Source of the DNA: Pelagibacteraceae bacterium AG-365-D07 | GTDB lineage: Bacteria > Pseudomonadota > Alphaproteobacteria > Pelagibacterales > Pelagibacteraceae | NCBI GenBank assembly: GCA_003280005.1 | Contig: QCGH01000003.1 | Coordinates: forward strand, 20,249-84,248 | Reading direction: 5' to 3' | DNA: 64,000 nt | In this document: piece by piece, positions 42,166-52,131 of the stretch | Position numbering within the stretch: the first letter of the stretch is position 1 | Layout of the letters: the number at the start of each line of letters is the position of its first letter | Position numbers and translations under genes: made by a program | Notes under the pieces: generated by a model | What the model saw: only the letters and a program-made list of their open reading frames with translations | The model's database searches: none | What the model was told of the DNA's origin: nothing

Positions 42166-42486
42166 TTAGTTTGAGGGTTTAAAATAGCTAGATCCCTTTT
42201 TTCCACTAAAAATCTCATTTAGCAGCGGGTGTTGAATTGGTTCTCCTGAGTCATCTGGTAATAAATTTTGCTCAGACACGTAAGCCTCATATGTTATTTC
42301 CTCGTTCTCTGCTAACAAATGGTAGAAAGGTTGGTCCTTTCTAGGCCTAACGTTCTTTGGGATGGACTGATACCATTCCTCTGAATTATTAAATTCAAAA
42401 TCTACATCGTAAATGACTCCTCTGAAGTCAAAGTGTCTATGCTTTACTATATCACCTATTGAAAATTTAGCTTTTTGAATTGGCAC
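42166..42486 (-). CDS. hspQ: Heat shock protein HspQ
   Basis: ORF 106 aa; KFSIGDIVKHRHFDFRGVIYDVDFEF, RPRKDQPFYHLLAENEEITYEAYVSEQNLLPD. Confidence 0.94.
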   Translation of the reverse strand: MPIQKAKFSIGDIVKHRHFDFRGVIYDVDFEFNNSEEWYQSIPKNVRPRKDQPFYHLLAENEEITYEAYVSEQNLLPDDSGEPIQHPLLNEIFSGKKGSSYFKPSN

Positions 42487-42564
42487 ATACTTAGTATGGG
42501 TATTTGAAAAAAAAAATCAATAGAAAAGATATTAATGATTTGTTAATCTGTTAATAAATACACA

Positions 42565-43116
42565 GTGAATAAATCTTTTGTAAAATTTGTCACAGACTTT
42601 GGGCCTTTAGCACTATTTTTATACATATATTATAGTAGTGGCAAAGATATCAAGGTTGCATTGATTCCATTTATAATAGCAACGATACTTGCTGTTATTT
42701 TAGTTTGGTTTATAGAAAAAAGAGTACCAATGGTTCCTTTGTTGGGTGGTTTTTTTATAACATTTTTCGGAGGATTAACTGTATACTTTGATAATCCAGT
42801 TTTTATTTACATTAAACCAACAATAATAAATATTCTCTTTGGCTTAGCGCTTTTGTTTAGTAAATATTTTACGAATGAACCAATACTTAAAAAAATACTT
42901 GGTAATGCTTTAAATTTAAATGAAGAGGGTTGGAAAATTTTAAATGTTAGATGGATGTATTTTTTCTTTTCATTAGCATTGTTAAATGAAATTGTATGGC
43001 GTACTCAATCTGAGGAGTTTTGGGTAAATTTTAAAGTTTGGGGGCTACTACCTATTACATTTATTTTTACTGCTTTCCAGATTAAATTAATTAATAAATA
43101 CAAAACAAATGAGTAA
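42565..43116 (+). CDS. yciB: Inner membrane septation protein A (YciB/IspZ)
   Basis: ORF 183 aa with GTG start; FVTDFGPLALFLYIYY, KPTIINILFG, NEIVWRTQSEEFWVNFKVWG. Confidence 0.93.
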   Translation: MNKSFVKFVTDFGPLALFLYIYYSSGKDIKVALIPFIIATILAVILVWFIEKRVPMVPLLGGFFITFFGGLTVYFDNPVFIYIKPTIINILFGLALLFSKYFTNEPILKKILGNALNLNEEGWKILNVRWMYFFFSLALLNEIVWRTQSEEFWVNFKVWGLLPITFIFTAFQIKLINKYKTNE

Positions 43117-43447
43117 TTATCTAAAATTAGTAGTAAACAATCCTCAATCAAATAAAAAACAAGAATATTTTTTTGAAAAAGAGGAACTTAAAATTATTTT
43201 AGATTTATATGCTAAGATGGTTTCAAATGGCTCGTGGAAAGATTATGGGCTAAAAATATCCAGCAAACAGGTTGCTTTTAGCGTTTTTAAAAATTCATCA
43301 GAAAACGCAGTCTATAATATTTGTAAAACTTTCAAGCCAGTTAATAAAAATCTTAAATATTCTATAACAGATACCAAGGGAAGAATTATAAAAAATTCAT
43401 ATCTTTTAAAAGAATTAATTAAAAATATTAACTGGAAGAAACTTTAG
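43109..43447 (+). CDS. DUF2794-like protein
   Basis: ORF 112 aa; FEKEELKIILDLYAKMVSNGSWKDYGLKISSKQVAFSVFKNSSENAVYNI pattern. Confidence 0.75.
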   Translation: MSNYLKLVVNNPQSNKKQEYFFEKEELKIILDLYAKMVSNGSWKDYGLKISSKQVAFSVFKNSSENAVYNICKTFKPVNKNLKYSITDTKGRIIKNSYLLKELIKNINWKKL

Positions 43448-43449
43448 AT

Positions 43450-44208
43450 TTATCTTCTTTGACCAAATAATCTCAACAGCATTATAAATAAATTTATAAA
43501 ATCTAGATATAATGTTAACGCGCCCATAACAGCTTTTTTACCCATTATTTCACCACTATCAGATGAAACATACATATTTTTTATTTTTTGGGTATCGTAA
43601 GCAGTTAAACCAACAAAAATTAAAACACCTAAAATTGATATTATAAAATACATCATTGAAGACTTTAAAAAAATATTTACTAATGAGGCTATAATTATTC
43701 CAATCAATCCCATAAACAGAAAAGAGCCAAGTTTCGTTAAATCTCTTTTAGTTGTGTATCCGTAAATACTCATCGCTCCAAATGTTGCAGATGTTATAAA
43801 GAAAACTCTAGTAACGCTAAGTCCAGTATAAACCAATAATATAGATGATAATGATAAACCCATTAAAGCTGCAAAGACCCAAAATGTAGTTTGCGCTTTG
43901 GAAGAACTCATTTTGTTAATACCAAAGCTCATATAAATTACAATTCCTAAAGGAGCTAACATAACTAACCACTTTAGACCTGATAAATATATTGCATTTC
44001 CAATTTGAGTTAAGGCTACAATTGATCCTCCTGCATCAGTAACAACTGACATTTTAAATGTTAGGAGTGCAATTATCCCTGTTAGCAACACACCAGTTGC
44101 CATATAATTATAAACTTTTAACATGTAGGCTCTTAGGCCCTCATCCATTACAACTGCTTTTTTTACAGCCGATGATTTATTTAGAATATTTTCTCTATTA
44201 AATTCCAT
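43450..44208 (-). CDS. Bax inhibitor-1/YccA family membrane protein
   Basis: ORF 252 aa; MATGVLLTGI, LTAYDTQKIKNMY, ALTLYLDFINLFIMLLRLFGQRR. Confidence 0.94.
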   Translation of the reverse strand: MEFNRENILNKSSAVKKAVVMDEGLRAYMLKVYNYMATGVLLTGIIALLTFKMSVVTDAGGSIVALTQIGNAIYLSGLKWLVMLAPLGIVIYMSFGINKMSSSKAQTTFWVFAALMGLSLSSILLVYTGLSVTRVFFITSATFGAMSIYGYTTKRDLTKLGSFLFMGLIGIIIASLVNIFLKSSMMYFIISILGVLIFVGLTAYDTQKIKNMYVSSDSGEIMGKKAVMGALTLYLDFINLFIMLLRLFGQRR

Positions 44209-44278
44209 AACGCTTATATAATAATATTTTAGTTTATTTTCAAGCTGTCAAAAGATAAATAACTAACGCTAAAAAATT

Positions 44279-45319
44279 ATGAATTATAAGAATTTAGGCA
44301 ATACTAACTTAAAAGTAAGTACAATTTGTCTCGGAACTATGACATGGGGTGAACAAAATTCTGAGCCTGAGGGATATGAACAAATGGATTTAGCTTTAGA
44401 TTATGGAGTTAATTTTTGGGATACTGCAGAATTATATTCCGTACCACCAAAGTCTGAAACTTTTGGACATACAGAAAATATAATTGGAAATTGGTTTGAA
44501 AAAACAGGAAAAAGAGACAAAGTAGTTCTTGCAACAAAGGTTGCGGGACCTGCAAGAGAATATTTAAGAAACGGAGAAAAGAGTTTTGTTGGAAAAAATC
44601 TTAAAGAGGCTTTGAACGGAAGTCTGAAAAGATTAAAAACAGATTATATAGATTTATATCAACTTCATTGGCCAGAAAGAAATGTTAATATGTTTGGCCG
44701 ACTCGGTTATCAGCATGATGATAACGAAGATGATTGGAATAAAATTGAAGATGTTTTAATAGAATTACAAAAATATATTAAATCTGGGAAAATACGTTAC
44801 ATAGGTCTTTCAAATGAAACACCATGGGGTGTTAGTAAATTTCTGCAACTTTCGAAAGAACTTAATCTACCCAGAATGATGTCTATACAAAATCCTTATA
44901 ATTTACTTAATAGAAGTTATGAGGTTGGTTTGGCCGAGATATCAATTAGAGATGAAATTGGATGTTTAGCTTATTCTCCATTAGCTTCTGGATACTTAAC
45001 AGGAAAATACAGAAATGGAGTCATGCCTAAAGGATCAAGAATTGATCGCGACGGGGACTTTTGGACAAGATATCAAAAACCAAATATGGAAAATGCTGTT
45101 GAAGAATATTACAAAATAGCAAAAAAATATGACATAAACTTTACTCAAATGTCTTTAAAGTTTTGTGAAATACAACCTTTTATGACATCTGTAATAATAG
45201 GGGCTACGACAACGGAACAGTTGAAAGAAAATATTGAAAGTGTAAATATTAAATTGAGTAATGAAATAATAAAAGATTTAAATGAAATACAAAAAATTTA
45301 TCCAAATCCATGTCCATAA
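44279..45319 (+). CDS. Aldo/keto reductase (Tas-like)
   Basis: ORF 346 aa; LGTMTWGEQNSEPEGYEQMDLALDYGVNFWDTAELY, DYIDLYQLHWPER. Confidence 0.93.
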   Translation: MNYKNLGNTNLKVSTICLGTMTWGEQNSEPEGYEQMDLALDYGVNFWDTAELYSVPPKSETFGHTENIIGNWFEKTGKRDKVVLATKVAGPAREYLRNGEKSFVGKNLKEALNGSLKRLKTDYIDLYQLHWPERNVNMFGRLGYQHDDNEDDWNKIEDVLIELQKYIKSGKIRYIGLSNETPWGVSKFLQLSKELNLPRMMSIQNPYNLLNRSYEVGLAEISIRDEIGCLAYSPLASGYLTGKYRNGVMPKGSRIDRDGDFWTRYQKPNMENAVEEYYKIAKKYDINFTQMSLKFCEIQPFMTSVIIGATTTEQLKENIESVNIKLSNEIIKDLNEIQKIYPNPCP

Positions 45320-45822
45320 TTAATAAAATTTTATTTTTAACAATAATATCTACTTTTATTTTTAATTCGGCTAGTTATTCACAAGAGGTAAAAAAAATTG
45401 GGAAGTATAAAGATTGGGAAACTATAATTTTCATAGAAGGTGAAAATAAGTTATGTTTTGCTCAATCTGTTCCAGTTTTGCAGGCACCAAAAAAAAATCA
45501 AAGAGATGCAAGATTGTTTGTAAGTTTTAGACCAAATGAAAAAATATCAGATGAAATAAGCATTACCTCTGGATATGAATATAATAATCAGAACTCAATT
45601 ACAGCAACCTCAGGTAAATCAAAATATAAATTTGATATTGCTAAAGAAAATTTCGCATGGATTTCTGAAAATAAAGTTGAAAGGAAAATGATTAAAACTT
45701 TAAAAAAAGGGTCTAGAATAATGATAACTGGATATAACAAATCTGGTTCACAAACTATCGATCATTATTCACTTTTAGGTTTCACTAAAGCCTATAATTC
45801 TGCAAAGAAAAATTGTTCATAA
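45310..45822 (+). CDS. Invasion-associated locus B (IalB)-family protein
   Basis: ORF 170 aa; signal peptide, KDWETIIFIEGENKLCFAQSVP, IMITGYNKSGSQTIDHYSLLGFTKA. Confidence 0.78.
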   Translation: MSIINKILFLTIISTFIFNSASYSQEVKKIGKYKDWETIIFIEGENKLCFAQSVPVLQAPKKNQRDARLFVSFRPNEKISDEISITSGYEYNNQNSITATSGKSKYKFDIAKENFAWISENKVERKMIKTLKKGSRIMITGYNKSGSQTIDHYSLLGFTKAYNSAKKNCS

Positions 45823-45826
45823 ACGA

Positions 45827-47008
45827 ATGTCTAAAAAAATTGTTCTCGCTTATTCAGGAGGCTTAGATACTTCAATTATATTGAAATGGCTACAAGTAAA
45901 CTATAGGGCAGAAGTTATTGCATACACTTCTGATATCGGCCAAAAATTAGATAAAAAAAAAATTATAAAAAACGCTAAAAAACTCGGTGTAAAAAAAATA
46001 ATTATTAATGATTTAAAAAATACTTTTGTAAAAGATTATGTTTTTCCAATGATTAGGGGGCACTCGATATACGAAGGTGTTTATTTATTAGGTACATCTA
46101 TTGCAAGACCATTAATTGCAAAAGACCAAATTAAAATCGCAAAAAAATATAAAGCTTACGCTGTATCACATGGATCAACAGGGAAAGGAAATGATCAAGT
46201 TAGATTTGAATTGGGTTATCATTATTTTGGCCCAAAAATTAAAGTTATTGCTCCCTGGAGAATTTGGAAATTAAAATCTCGAACAGATTTAATCAACTAT
46301 GCAAAAAAGCATAAAATTCCAATTCCAAAAGATAAAAAAGGTGCACCACCTTTTTCGGTAGATGATAATTTATTTCATACTTCTACAGAAGGTAAGGTTT
46401 TAGAAAATCCAAAAAACTCTGCACCAGAATTTATTTTTCAAAGAACTATTTCACCAGAAAAAGCTCCCAATAAATCAACATACCTGACCATAAATTTTAA
46501 AAAAAGTGATCCGATTGGAGTAAATGGAAAAAAACTAACACCAGCAAAACTTTTAGAAAAATTAAATCATTTAGGTGGAAAAAATGGAATTGGTAGAGTT
46601 GACTTAGTTGAAAATAGATTTATCGGAATAAAGTCAAGAGGAGTTTATGAAACACCGGGAGGAACAATTTTATTAAATGCACATCGAGCAATTGAATCTG
46701 TAACCTTAGATAAAGAAACAATGCATGAAAAGGATAAAATAATGCCTAGATATGCTGAATTAATTTACAATGGATACTGGTATTCAAAAGAGAGACTTAA
46801 ACTACAAAAAATTATTGATAAAAAAAAAAACAAGGTAAATGGATCAGTTAAATTAAAACTTTATAAAGGAAATATTACTATTCAATCTAGATTTACAAAT
46901 AGTAGTGCTTACTCCATGAAAAAAGTCTCATTTGAAGAAAATAAAACTTTTAATAAATCAAATGTTGAGAAATTTATTAACTTTCATAAAAAAAAGTTAA
47001 GAAAATAA
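45827..47008 (+). CDS. argG: Argininosuccinate synthase
   Basis: ORF 393 aa; LAYSGGLDTSIILKWL, HGSTGKGNDQVRFE. Confidence 0.97.
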   Translation: MSKKIVLAYSGGLDTSIILKWLQVNYRAEVIAYTSDIGQKLDKKKIIKNAKKLGVKKIIINDLKNTFVKDYVFPMIRGHSIYEGVYLLGTSIARPLIAKDQIKIAKKYKAYAVSHGSTGKGNDQVRFELGYHYFGPKIKVIAPWRIWKLKSRTDLINYAKKHKIPIPKDKKGAPPFSVDDNLFHTSTEGKVLENPKNSAPEFIFQRTISPEKAPNKSTYLTINFKKSDPIGVNGKKLTPAKLLEKLNHLGGKNGIGRVDLVENRFIGIKSRGVYETPGGTILLNAHRAIESVTLDKETMHEKDKIMPRYAELIYNGYWYSKERLKLQKIIDKKKNKVNGSVKLKLYKGNITIQSRFTNSSAYSMKKVSFEENKTFNKSNVEKFINFHKKKLRK

Positions 47009-47068
47009 AGCTCTATAGGTGGACAATTTGTCATTTGTATAAATTAACTTTTAAATTATTCATAAAAT

Positions 47069-47521
47069 ATGGAAGGTATTAAAAATTGGTTAAAAGATTC
47101 TGCTAATATATTATTTGATGATAGCAGGAACGACCTAAGAGCATTGCCAAAAACTGTAAGATTGCAAATTTTATTGGTATTAAGTTTTATTTGGTCAACA
47201 GTTTTTAGTTTGTACATATTCTCTTATACTACATTTGCATTTGGTTGGGCTGGAACTTTTATTGCACATATTGGCTTGATATTTGCAGTTTACTACACTT
47301 TTAAACAATTTCATAAAGCTGAAAAAAGTTCTGTAAGTGTTTTTAAATCTAAGAATTATGATCCATCAAAAATTATGGTAATTATATTTGTGATTTTATT
47401 TATGTTTGTATTTTCTAAAGGTGTTGAGGTATTAACGAAAACAAATTCATATTCTATCCCGTATGATGGACCAGCTAAATCAGCTTTTGAAAAATGGCTT
47501 CCATTCACTAAAGGAGACTAA
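47069..47521 (+). CDS. Hypothetical membrane protein
   Basis: ORF 150 aa with three hydrophobic segments; coupled to the PsiE-like gene. Confidence 0.75.
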   Translation: MEGIKNWLKDSANILFDDSRNDLRALPKTVRLQILLVLSFIWSTVFSLYIFSYTTFAFGWAGTFIAHIGLIFAVYYTFKQFHKAEKSSVSVFKSKNYDPSKIMVIIFVILFMFVFSKGVEVLTKTNSYSIPYDGPAKSAFEKWLPFTKGD

Positions 47522-47901
47522 TGGACAAAATAACTAAAAATTTACAATTTGTTTTACTCAGTATTATTTTAATCAGCACTGTAATTGCAGTAGGAATAGA
47601 ATTAAAAAGAATGATTTTAGAGCAATCTGTAAATTTAGCAGATCTTCTTTTGATGTTTCTATATCTAGAAGTGATGGCTATGGTTCGAGTTTTCTGGAGT
47701 CAGCAATCTATAAGTATTACATTACCTTTATTAATTGCTATTACTGCACTCGCGCGATTTATAATATTACAAGGAAAAGAAATGGATGCTTCTGCTCTTG
47801 TGTATGAAGCTGTAGCAATTGTATTAATTGCATCGGCCATTGTAATTTTAAGACTAAGGCATAGTGACAAACTTGGATTAAAGAAAAAAAAATCTAAATA
47901 G
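47521..47901 (+). CDS. PsiE-like phosphate-starvation-inducible membrane protein
   Basis: ORF 126 aa; LLLMFLYLEVMAMVRVFW, ITALARFIIL. Confidence 0.8.
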   Translation: MDKITKNLQFVLLSIILISTVIAVGIELKRMILEQSVNLADLLLMFLYLEVMAMVRVFWSQQSISITLPLLIAITALARFIILQGKEMDASALVYEAVAIVLIASAIVILRLRHSDKLGLKKKKSK

Positions 47902-47906
47902 TAATT

Positions 47907-49049
47907 ATGAATTTTATTGCTTCAAGAGCTTCGGCGATTGAAAAACTAGATCATTTTGTTGAAAATAATCTTTTAGATTATTCAAAAAAAAGAAATTTTG
48001 ATTACGGTCCTGAAAAGAGATCCAATGTTTCATGCTTATCACCTTATATAACTCACGGTATAATTAGCGAACTAGAAGTAATAAACAGATCATTAAAAAA
48101 ATTTTCTTTTTCAAAAAATGAAAAATTTATTCAAGAAGTTCTTTGGAGAACTTATTGGAAAGGTTGGTTAGAGTTAAGACCAGATGTATGGACAGATTAT
48201 CTATTGGAATTATCAAAACTTAGAAAAGAATACTTAAAAAATCAAAATTATAAAAATGCAATCGATGGCAAAACAAATATAGAGTGTTTTAATTATTGGG
48301 TAAGTGAATTAAAAAATAATAACTATTTGCATAATCATGCAAGAATGTGGTTTGCAAGTATCTGGATTTTTACATTAGAATTACCATGGCAATTAGGTGC
48401 TGAATTTTTTATGCAGCATTTATTTGATGGTGACGCTGCATCAAATACCCTTGGTTGGAGATGGGTAGCTGGTATTCAAACTCCAGGAAAACATTATCTT
48501 GCAAGTGAATGGAATATTAAAAAATTTACAAATAATAGATTTGAAAATATTAAATTAAATCAAAATAGTTCTCCAAAAGTATCTGATAAAAACTACTCAA
48601 TAATTAACAAAGTTTTTAAAAATCAAGTGAATTTAGAAGAAAAAAATCTAATAATTTTTGAAAACAATCTTTCTTTTGAGATCTCTGATTTCCAGAATAA
48701 CAATTTTAAAAAAATTTATTTAGTTTCAAATAAAAATCAAAATAGATCTATAAAGCTTAATGAAAAAGTACAGAAATTTAAATCACTTCTTATTAATGAT
48801 CAAAAGGAAAGGTTAAAGAGTAAATCTATCGATTGTGAAGTAATCGATATCAGTGAAATTAATAATATAAGTGAGGAGGTTGTTGGATTATACCCCACGA
48901 TTGGAGAAAACTTGGATTACTTAAATTCAAATAATTTTAAAATAAATTATTTGTATAGAAAGCTTGATCAATATTCGTGGCAATATTGTAATAAAGGTTT
49001 TTTTAATTTTAAAAATTATATTCCTAAAATAATTACTACCTTTAACTAA
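47907..49049 (+). CDS. Photolyase-like protein with N-terminal FAD-binding domain
   Basis: ORF 380 aa; SCLSPYITHGIIS, VLWRTYWKGW, NYLHNHARMWFASIWI, GDAASNTLGWRWVAGIQTPGKHYLASEWN lie in residues ~40-210, not the C-terminus. Confidence 0.85.
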   Translation: MNFIASRASAIEKLDHFVENNLLDYSKKRNFDYGPEKRSNVSCLSPYITHGIISELEVINRSLKKFSFSKNEKFIQEVLWRTYWKGWLELRPDVWTDYLLELSKLRKEYLKNQNYKNAIDGKTNIECFNYWVSELKNNNYLHNHARMWFASIWIFTLELPWQLGAEFFMQHLFDGDAASNTLGWRWVAGIQTPGKHYLASEWNIKKFTNNRFENIKLNQNSSPKVSDKNYSIINKVFKNQVNLEEKNLIIFENNLSFEISDFQNNNFKKIYLVSNKNQNRSIKLNEKVQKFKSLLINDQKERLKSKSIDCEVIDISEINNISEEVVGLYPTIGENLDYLNSNNFKINYLYRKLDQYSWQYCNKGFFNFKNYIPKIITTFN

Positions 49050-49170
49050 GCTTGGAACACTTCTTAGAACAATACTTCACCCGTTCCCAATTTAATTTCC
49101 ATTTTTTTCGCCAAACAAAAGGCCTTTTACAAATGGGACAAATTTTTTTAGGTAGATATTCTTTTTTCAT
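49042..49170 (-). CDS. DUF2256-type zinc-ribbon-like small protein (42 aa)
   Basis: Hand translation: MKKEYLPKKICPICKRPFVWRKKWKLNWERVKYCSKKCSKLS*; CPxC...YCSxxC pattern typical of DUF2256; absent from the ORF track (size cutoff). Confidence 0.82.
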   Translation of the reverse strand: MKKEYLPKKICPICKRPFVWRKKWKLNWERVKYCSKKCSKLS

Positions 49171-49905
49171 ATGTGTAATTTTAAATACATGACCAAAGAC
49201 AAAAAAATATTAGTATTTTCTGCATGTTACAACGAAAAAGAAAACATTAAAAATTTGATATATGGTATTAAAGAAAACTTACCAAATTCATCAATTTTGA
49301 TTATAGATGATAGCTCACCGGACAAAACGATAGACGTAATTAAAGATTTACAAAAAACTGTTACTAACATTAATCTAATAGTAAGAAAAAATAAACTAGG
49401 TTTAGATACGGCCCATAGGATGGCATACGAGTATGCAGTTTTAAACAATTTTGAATACTTAATTACAATGGACGCAGATCTTTCTCATGATCCTAAGGAT
49501 TTAATAAATATTGTAAAATATCTAAAAGATAATCCATTCGTAATTGGATCACGTTATATTGCTGGTGGAAGGTGTTTAATGAAAACTTCAAGATTACTAA
49601 TAAGTAAATATGGTAATTTATTAATAAAAAAAATTTCAGGTATTAATTGCAATGAATTTACAACCTCTTACCGTGGTTTTAATATTTTAAAATTGAAAGA
49701 TTTTAGTTTAAAAAATGTAAGAGCTAAAGGTTATAGTTTTTTTATGGGAACTCTTTTTGAAATTGAAAAAAGAGGATTTTTAATTAAAGAAATACCTATT
49801 ATTTTTAAAGATCGAGAAAAAGGTGTTTCTAAAATATCAAAAATAGAAATTTTTAGAACAATGAAAAATCTCTTAGTTTTATCTTTAAAAAAATATTTAA
49901 ACTAA
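49171..49905 (+). CDS. Family 2 glycosyltransferase (dolichyl-phosphate mannosyltransferase-like)
   Basis: ORF 244 aa; FSACYNEKENIKNLI, IIDDSSPDKT, MDADLSHDPKDL, GSRYIAGG; likely start is the ATG at 49189. Confidence 0.9.
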   Translation: MCNFKYMTKDKKILVFSACYNEKENIKNLIYGIKENLPNSSILIIDDSSPDKTIDVIKDLQKTVTNINLIVRKNKLGLDTAHRMAYEYAVLNNFEYLITMDADLSHDPKDLINIVKYLKDNPFVIGSRYIAGGRCLMKTSRLLISKYGNLLIKKISGINCNEFTTSYRGFNILKLKDFSLKNVRAKGYSFFMGTLFEIEKRGFLIKEIPIIFKDREKGVSKISKIEIFRTMKNLLVLSLKKYLN

Positions 49906-51392
49906 CAAGTATTTTTATGTATAAATTTTTCTGCTTCAGATAATATTAATTTTTTTCTATCTGGTTTCATTTTATCAAAAATTCTTACCATCATCGAAAG
50001 GCGTGGATTTTTCAAAAAGAAATTTCTATTTCGATTAATAAATCTCCAATAAAGTCCATCCATTGTGTTGCACCACTCACCCTTTTTAAAATCCATCATC
50101 TTCATAAAATAGCTTGAACCACAAATGTATGGTTTAGTTGCAAATATTCCACCATCGCTAAACAAACCCATGCCATAAACATTTGGTACCATCACCCAAT
50201 CTGAGGAGTCGACAAACATTTCCATAAACCATTTGTAAACAATAGTTGGTTTAATCTCACAGAGGTTCATTATGTTTGATAAAATCATTAATCTTTCAAT
50301 ATGATGTGACCACCCATAATTTAGTGCATTCTTAATTGCATAATCTAATGGTGGAAGGCCAGTTGATCCTTCGTACCATGATTTTTTCATTTTTCGATCA
50401 TGTTTGAAAAAATTTCCAGTTTCCATTTCATCAGAATAACTTTGATAAATTCCTCTCATAAACTCTCTCCATCCAATTACTTGGCGAACGTATCCCTCTA
50501 GAGAATTTAATCTAATTTTATGTTTATGATGAAAATCTAAAACTTTTTTAACTATAAATTCGGGTGTAATTAAACCTAAGTTTATGTATGGACTTAATGC
50601 GCTATGAAATAATATGTTATCCCTCTGATCAACTGCATCCTCATAGTCACCAAATAAATTTGATTTTTCTTTGATAAAAAAATTTAGTAATTTCACAACA
50701 TCTTCATACTCAGTAGCAAACCAGAATTCTTTTGTATTTCCGGGATGATCTTTAAAAACTTTTTCTATAATCTGTTTAAGTTTTTTTGTATGTCTCGTTT
50801 CGTTAATTTTAGGAAACTTTGGAATTGTTATTTTTTTAGGAAGTTTGTTTCTATTTTCGTCATCAAAACTCCATTTTCCACCCTCAGGATTTCCATCTTT
50901 TTTCATTAAAATATTTAATTCTCTTCTAGTTTCTTTGTAAAACACAGCCATAAATGGTTTCTTGGATTTTGATAAATAATTTTTAAAATTTTCTCTTGAG
51001 TTTAAAAACATTGGGGTTTGAATAACATTCCATTTGATTTTTTCTTTTTTAAAAAAATATGAAATTTTTTTTTCAAAAAATTTATCTTCTATTTCAAAAC
51101 TTGATACTTCTGAAATTTTTTGTGTCTTTATGATTTTTTTTAACTTTTCTATATAATCTGATTTGAATGACTTATCCTCAATTGAAGAATATTGAATTTT
51201 GAACTTATTTTTCTTTAATTTGTCCGCATGCGACCTCATAGCAGAAAGAAATAAAAGTATTTTCTGTTTATGGTGTTTCTCATGGGTACATAGTTGGTAA
51301 TCTTCTGCCATAAAAAAGATATGGTCTTTTCTGAATTTTTCTATGTATTTTTCAGAAAAAAGTTGATTTCCAAGTAGAAAAAATAATTTCAT
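49902..51392 (-). CDS. Cryptochrome/photolyase-related protein (FeS-containing bacterial photolyase type)
   Basis: ORF 496 aa; MKLFFLLGNQLFSEKYIEKF, GGKWSFDDENRNKLPK, GYVRQVIGWREFMRGIY, HIERLMILSNIMNLCEI, PNVYGMGLFSDGGIFATKPYICGSSYFMKM. Confidence 0.9.
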   Translation of the reverse strand: MKLFFLLGNQLFSEKYIEKFRKDHIFFMAEDYQLCTHEKHHKQKILLFLSAMRSHADKLKKNKFKIQYSSIEDKSFKSDYIEKLKKIIKTQKISEVSSFEIEDKFFEKKISYFFKKEKIKWNVIQTPMFLNSRENFKNYLSKSKKPFMAVFYKETRRELNILMKKDGNPEGGKWSFDDENRNKLPKKITIPKFPKINETRHTKKLKQIIEKVFKDHPGNTKEFWFATEYEDVVKLLNFFIKEKSNLFGDYEDAVDQRDNILFHSALSPYINLGLITPEFIVKKVLDFHHKHKIRLNSLEGYVRQVIGWREFMRGIYQSYSDEMETGNFFKHDRKMKKSWYEGSTGLPPLDYAIKNALNYGWSHHIERLMILSNIMNLCEIKPTIVYKWFMEMFVDSSDWVMVPNVYGMGLFSDGGIFATKPYICGSSYFMKMMDFKKGEWCNTMDGLYWRFINRNRNFFLKNPRLSMMVRIFDKMKPDRKKLILSEAEKFIHKNTC

Positions 51393-51420
51393 TACCTATA
51401 TATAACTTTTTAAAAAATAT

Positions 51421-52131
51421 ATGTCAGACAAATATTTAGTAGTTGGTGCCACAGGTTCAATAGGGTCAAATTTAGCAGAACAATTGCATGCTTCTGGTAA
51501 AGAAATTCATTTAGTGGGTAGGAACGAAAATAATACAAAAACCCTAGCACAAAAATTAAATTGTAGTTTTACTGTTGCTGACGTTTTGGCAGACAGTTTC
51601 GTTGAAAGAATTAAGATGGATATTCAAGACATTAAAGGTATAGCATATTGCGTGGGGTCTATTGATCTAAAACCATTAAGAATGGTTAATGAAAATGATT
51701 TTAATAAATGCATGAAATTAAATTTATATTCTGCAGTAGACTTAATTAAAGGTTTTCAAGAAAATCTAAAAAAAAACAAAGGATCTATTGTTTTATTTTC
51801 TACTGTTGCTGCACAAAGAGGTTTTACAAATCATTCTATTATTGCATCAACGAAAGCAGCCGTTGAAGGATTAACAGTTTCTTTAGCAGCAGAGTTTGCG
51901 CCGAATATCAGAGTAAATTGTATTGCTCCAAGTTTAACAAATTCTAAAATAGCAGAACCAATGCTAAAAAATAAAGTGTTGGCCGAAGGTATTGCAAAAG
52001 CTCATCCTTTAAAAAGACTTGGTGAGGGAAAAGACTCTGCTTCACTTGCAAAATTTTTAATTACAGAAGATAGTTCGTGGGTTACTGGTCAAATAATAGC
52101 TGTGGATGGTGGAAGATCTAAGTTATCCTAA
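51421..52131 (+). CDS. Short-chain dehydrogenase/reductase
   Basis: ORF 236 aa; VVGATGSIGSNLAEQL, STVAAQRGFTNHSIIASTKAAVEGL, ITGQ-type VTGQIIAVDGG C-terminus. Confidence 0.92.
   Translation: MSDKYLVVGATGSIGSNLAEQLHASGKEIHLVGRNENNTKTLAQKLNCSFTVADVLADSFVERIKMDIQDIKGIAYCVGSIDLKPLRMVNENDFNKCMKLNLYSAVDLIKGFQENLKKNKGSIVLFSTVAAQRGFTNHSIIASTKAAVEGLTVSLAAEFAPNIRVNCIAPSLTNSKIAEPMLKNKVLAEGIAKAHPLKRLGEGKDSASLAKFLITEDSSWVTGQIIAVDGGRSKLS

Noticed and set aside
47022-47032. Short palindrome gacaatttgtc downstream of argG
   Set aside because: 11 bp, not followed by a T-run; expected by chance in this composition.
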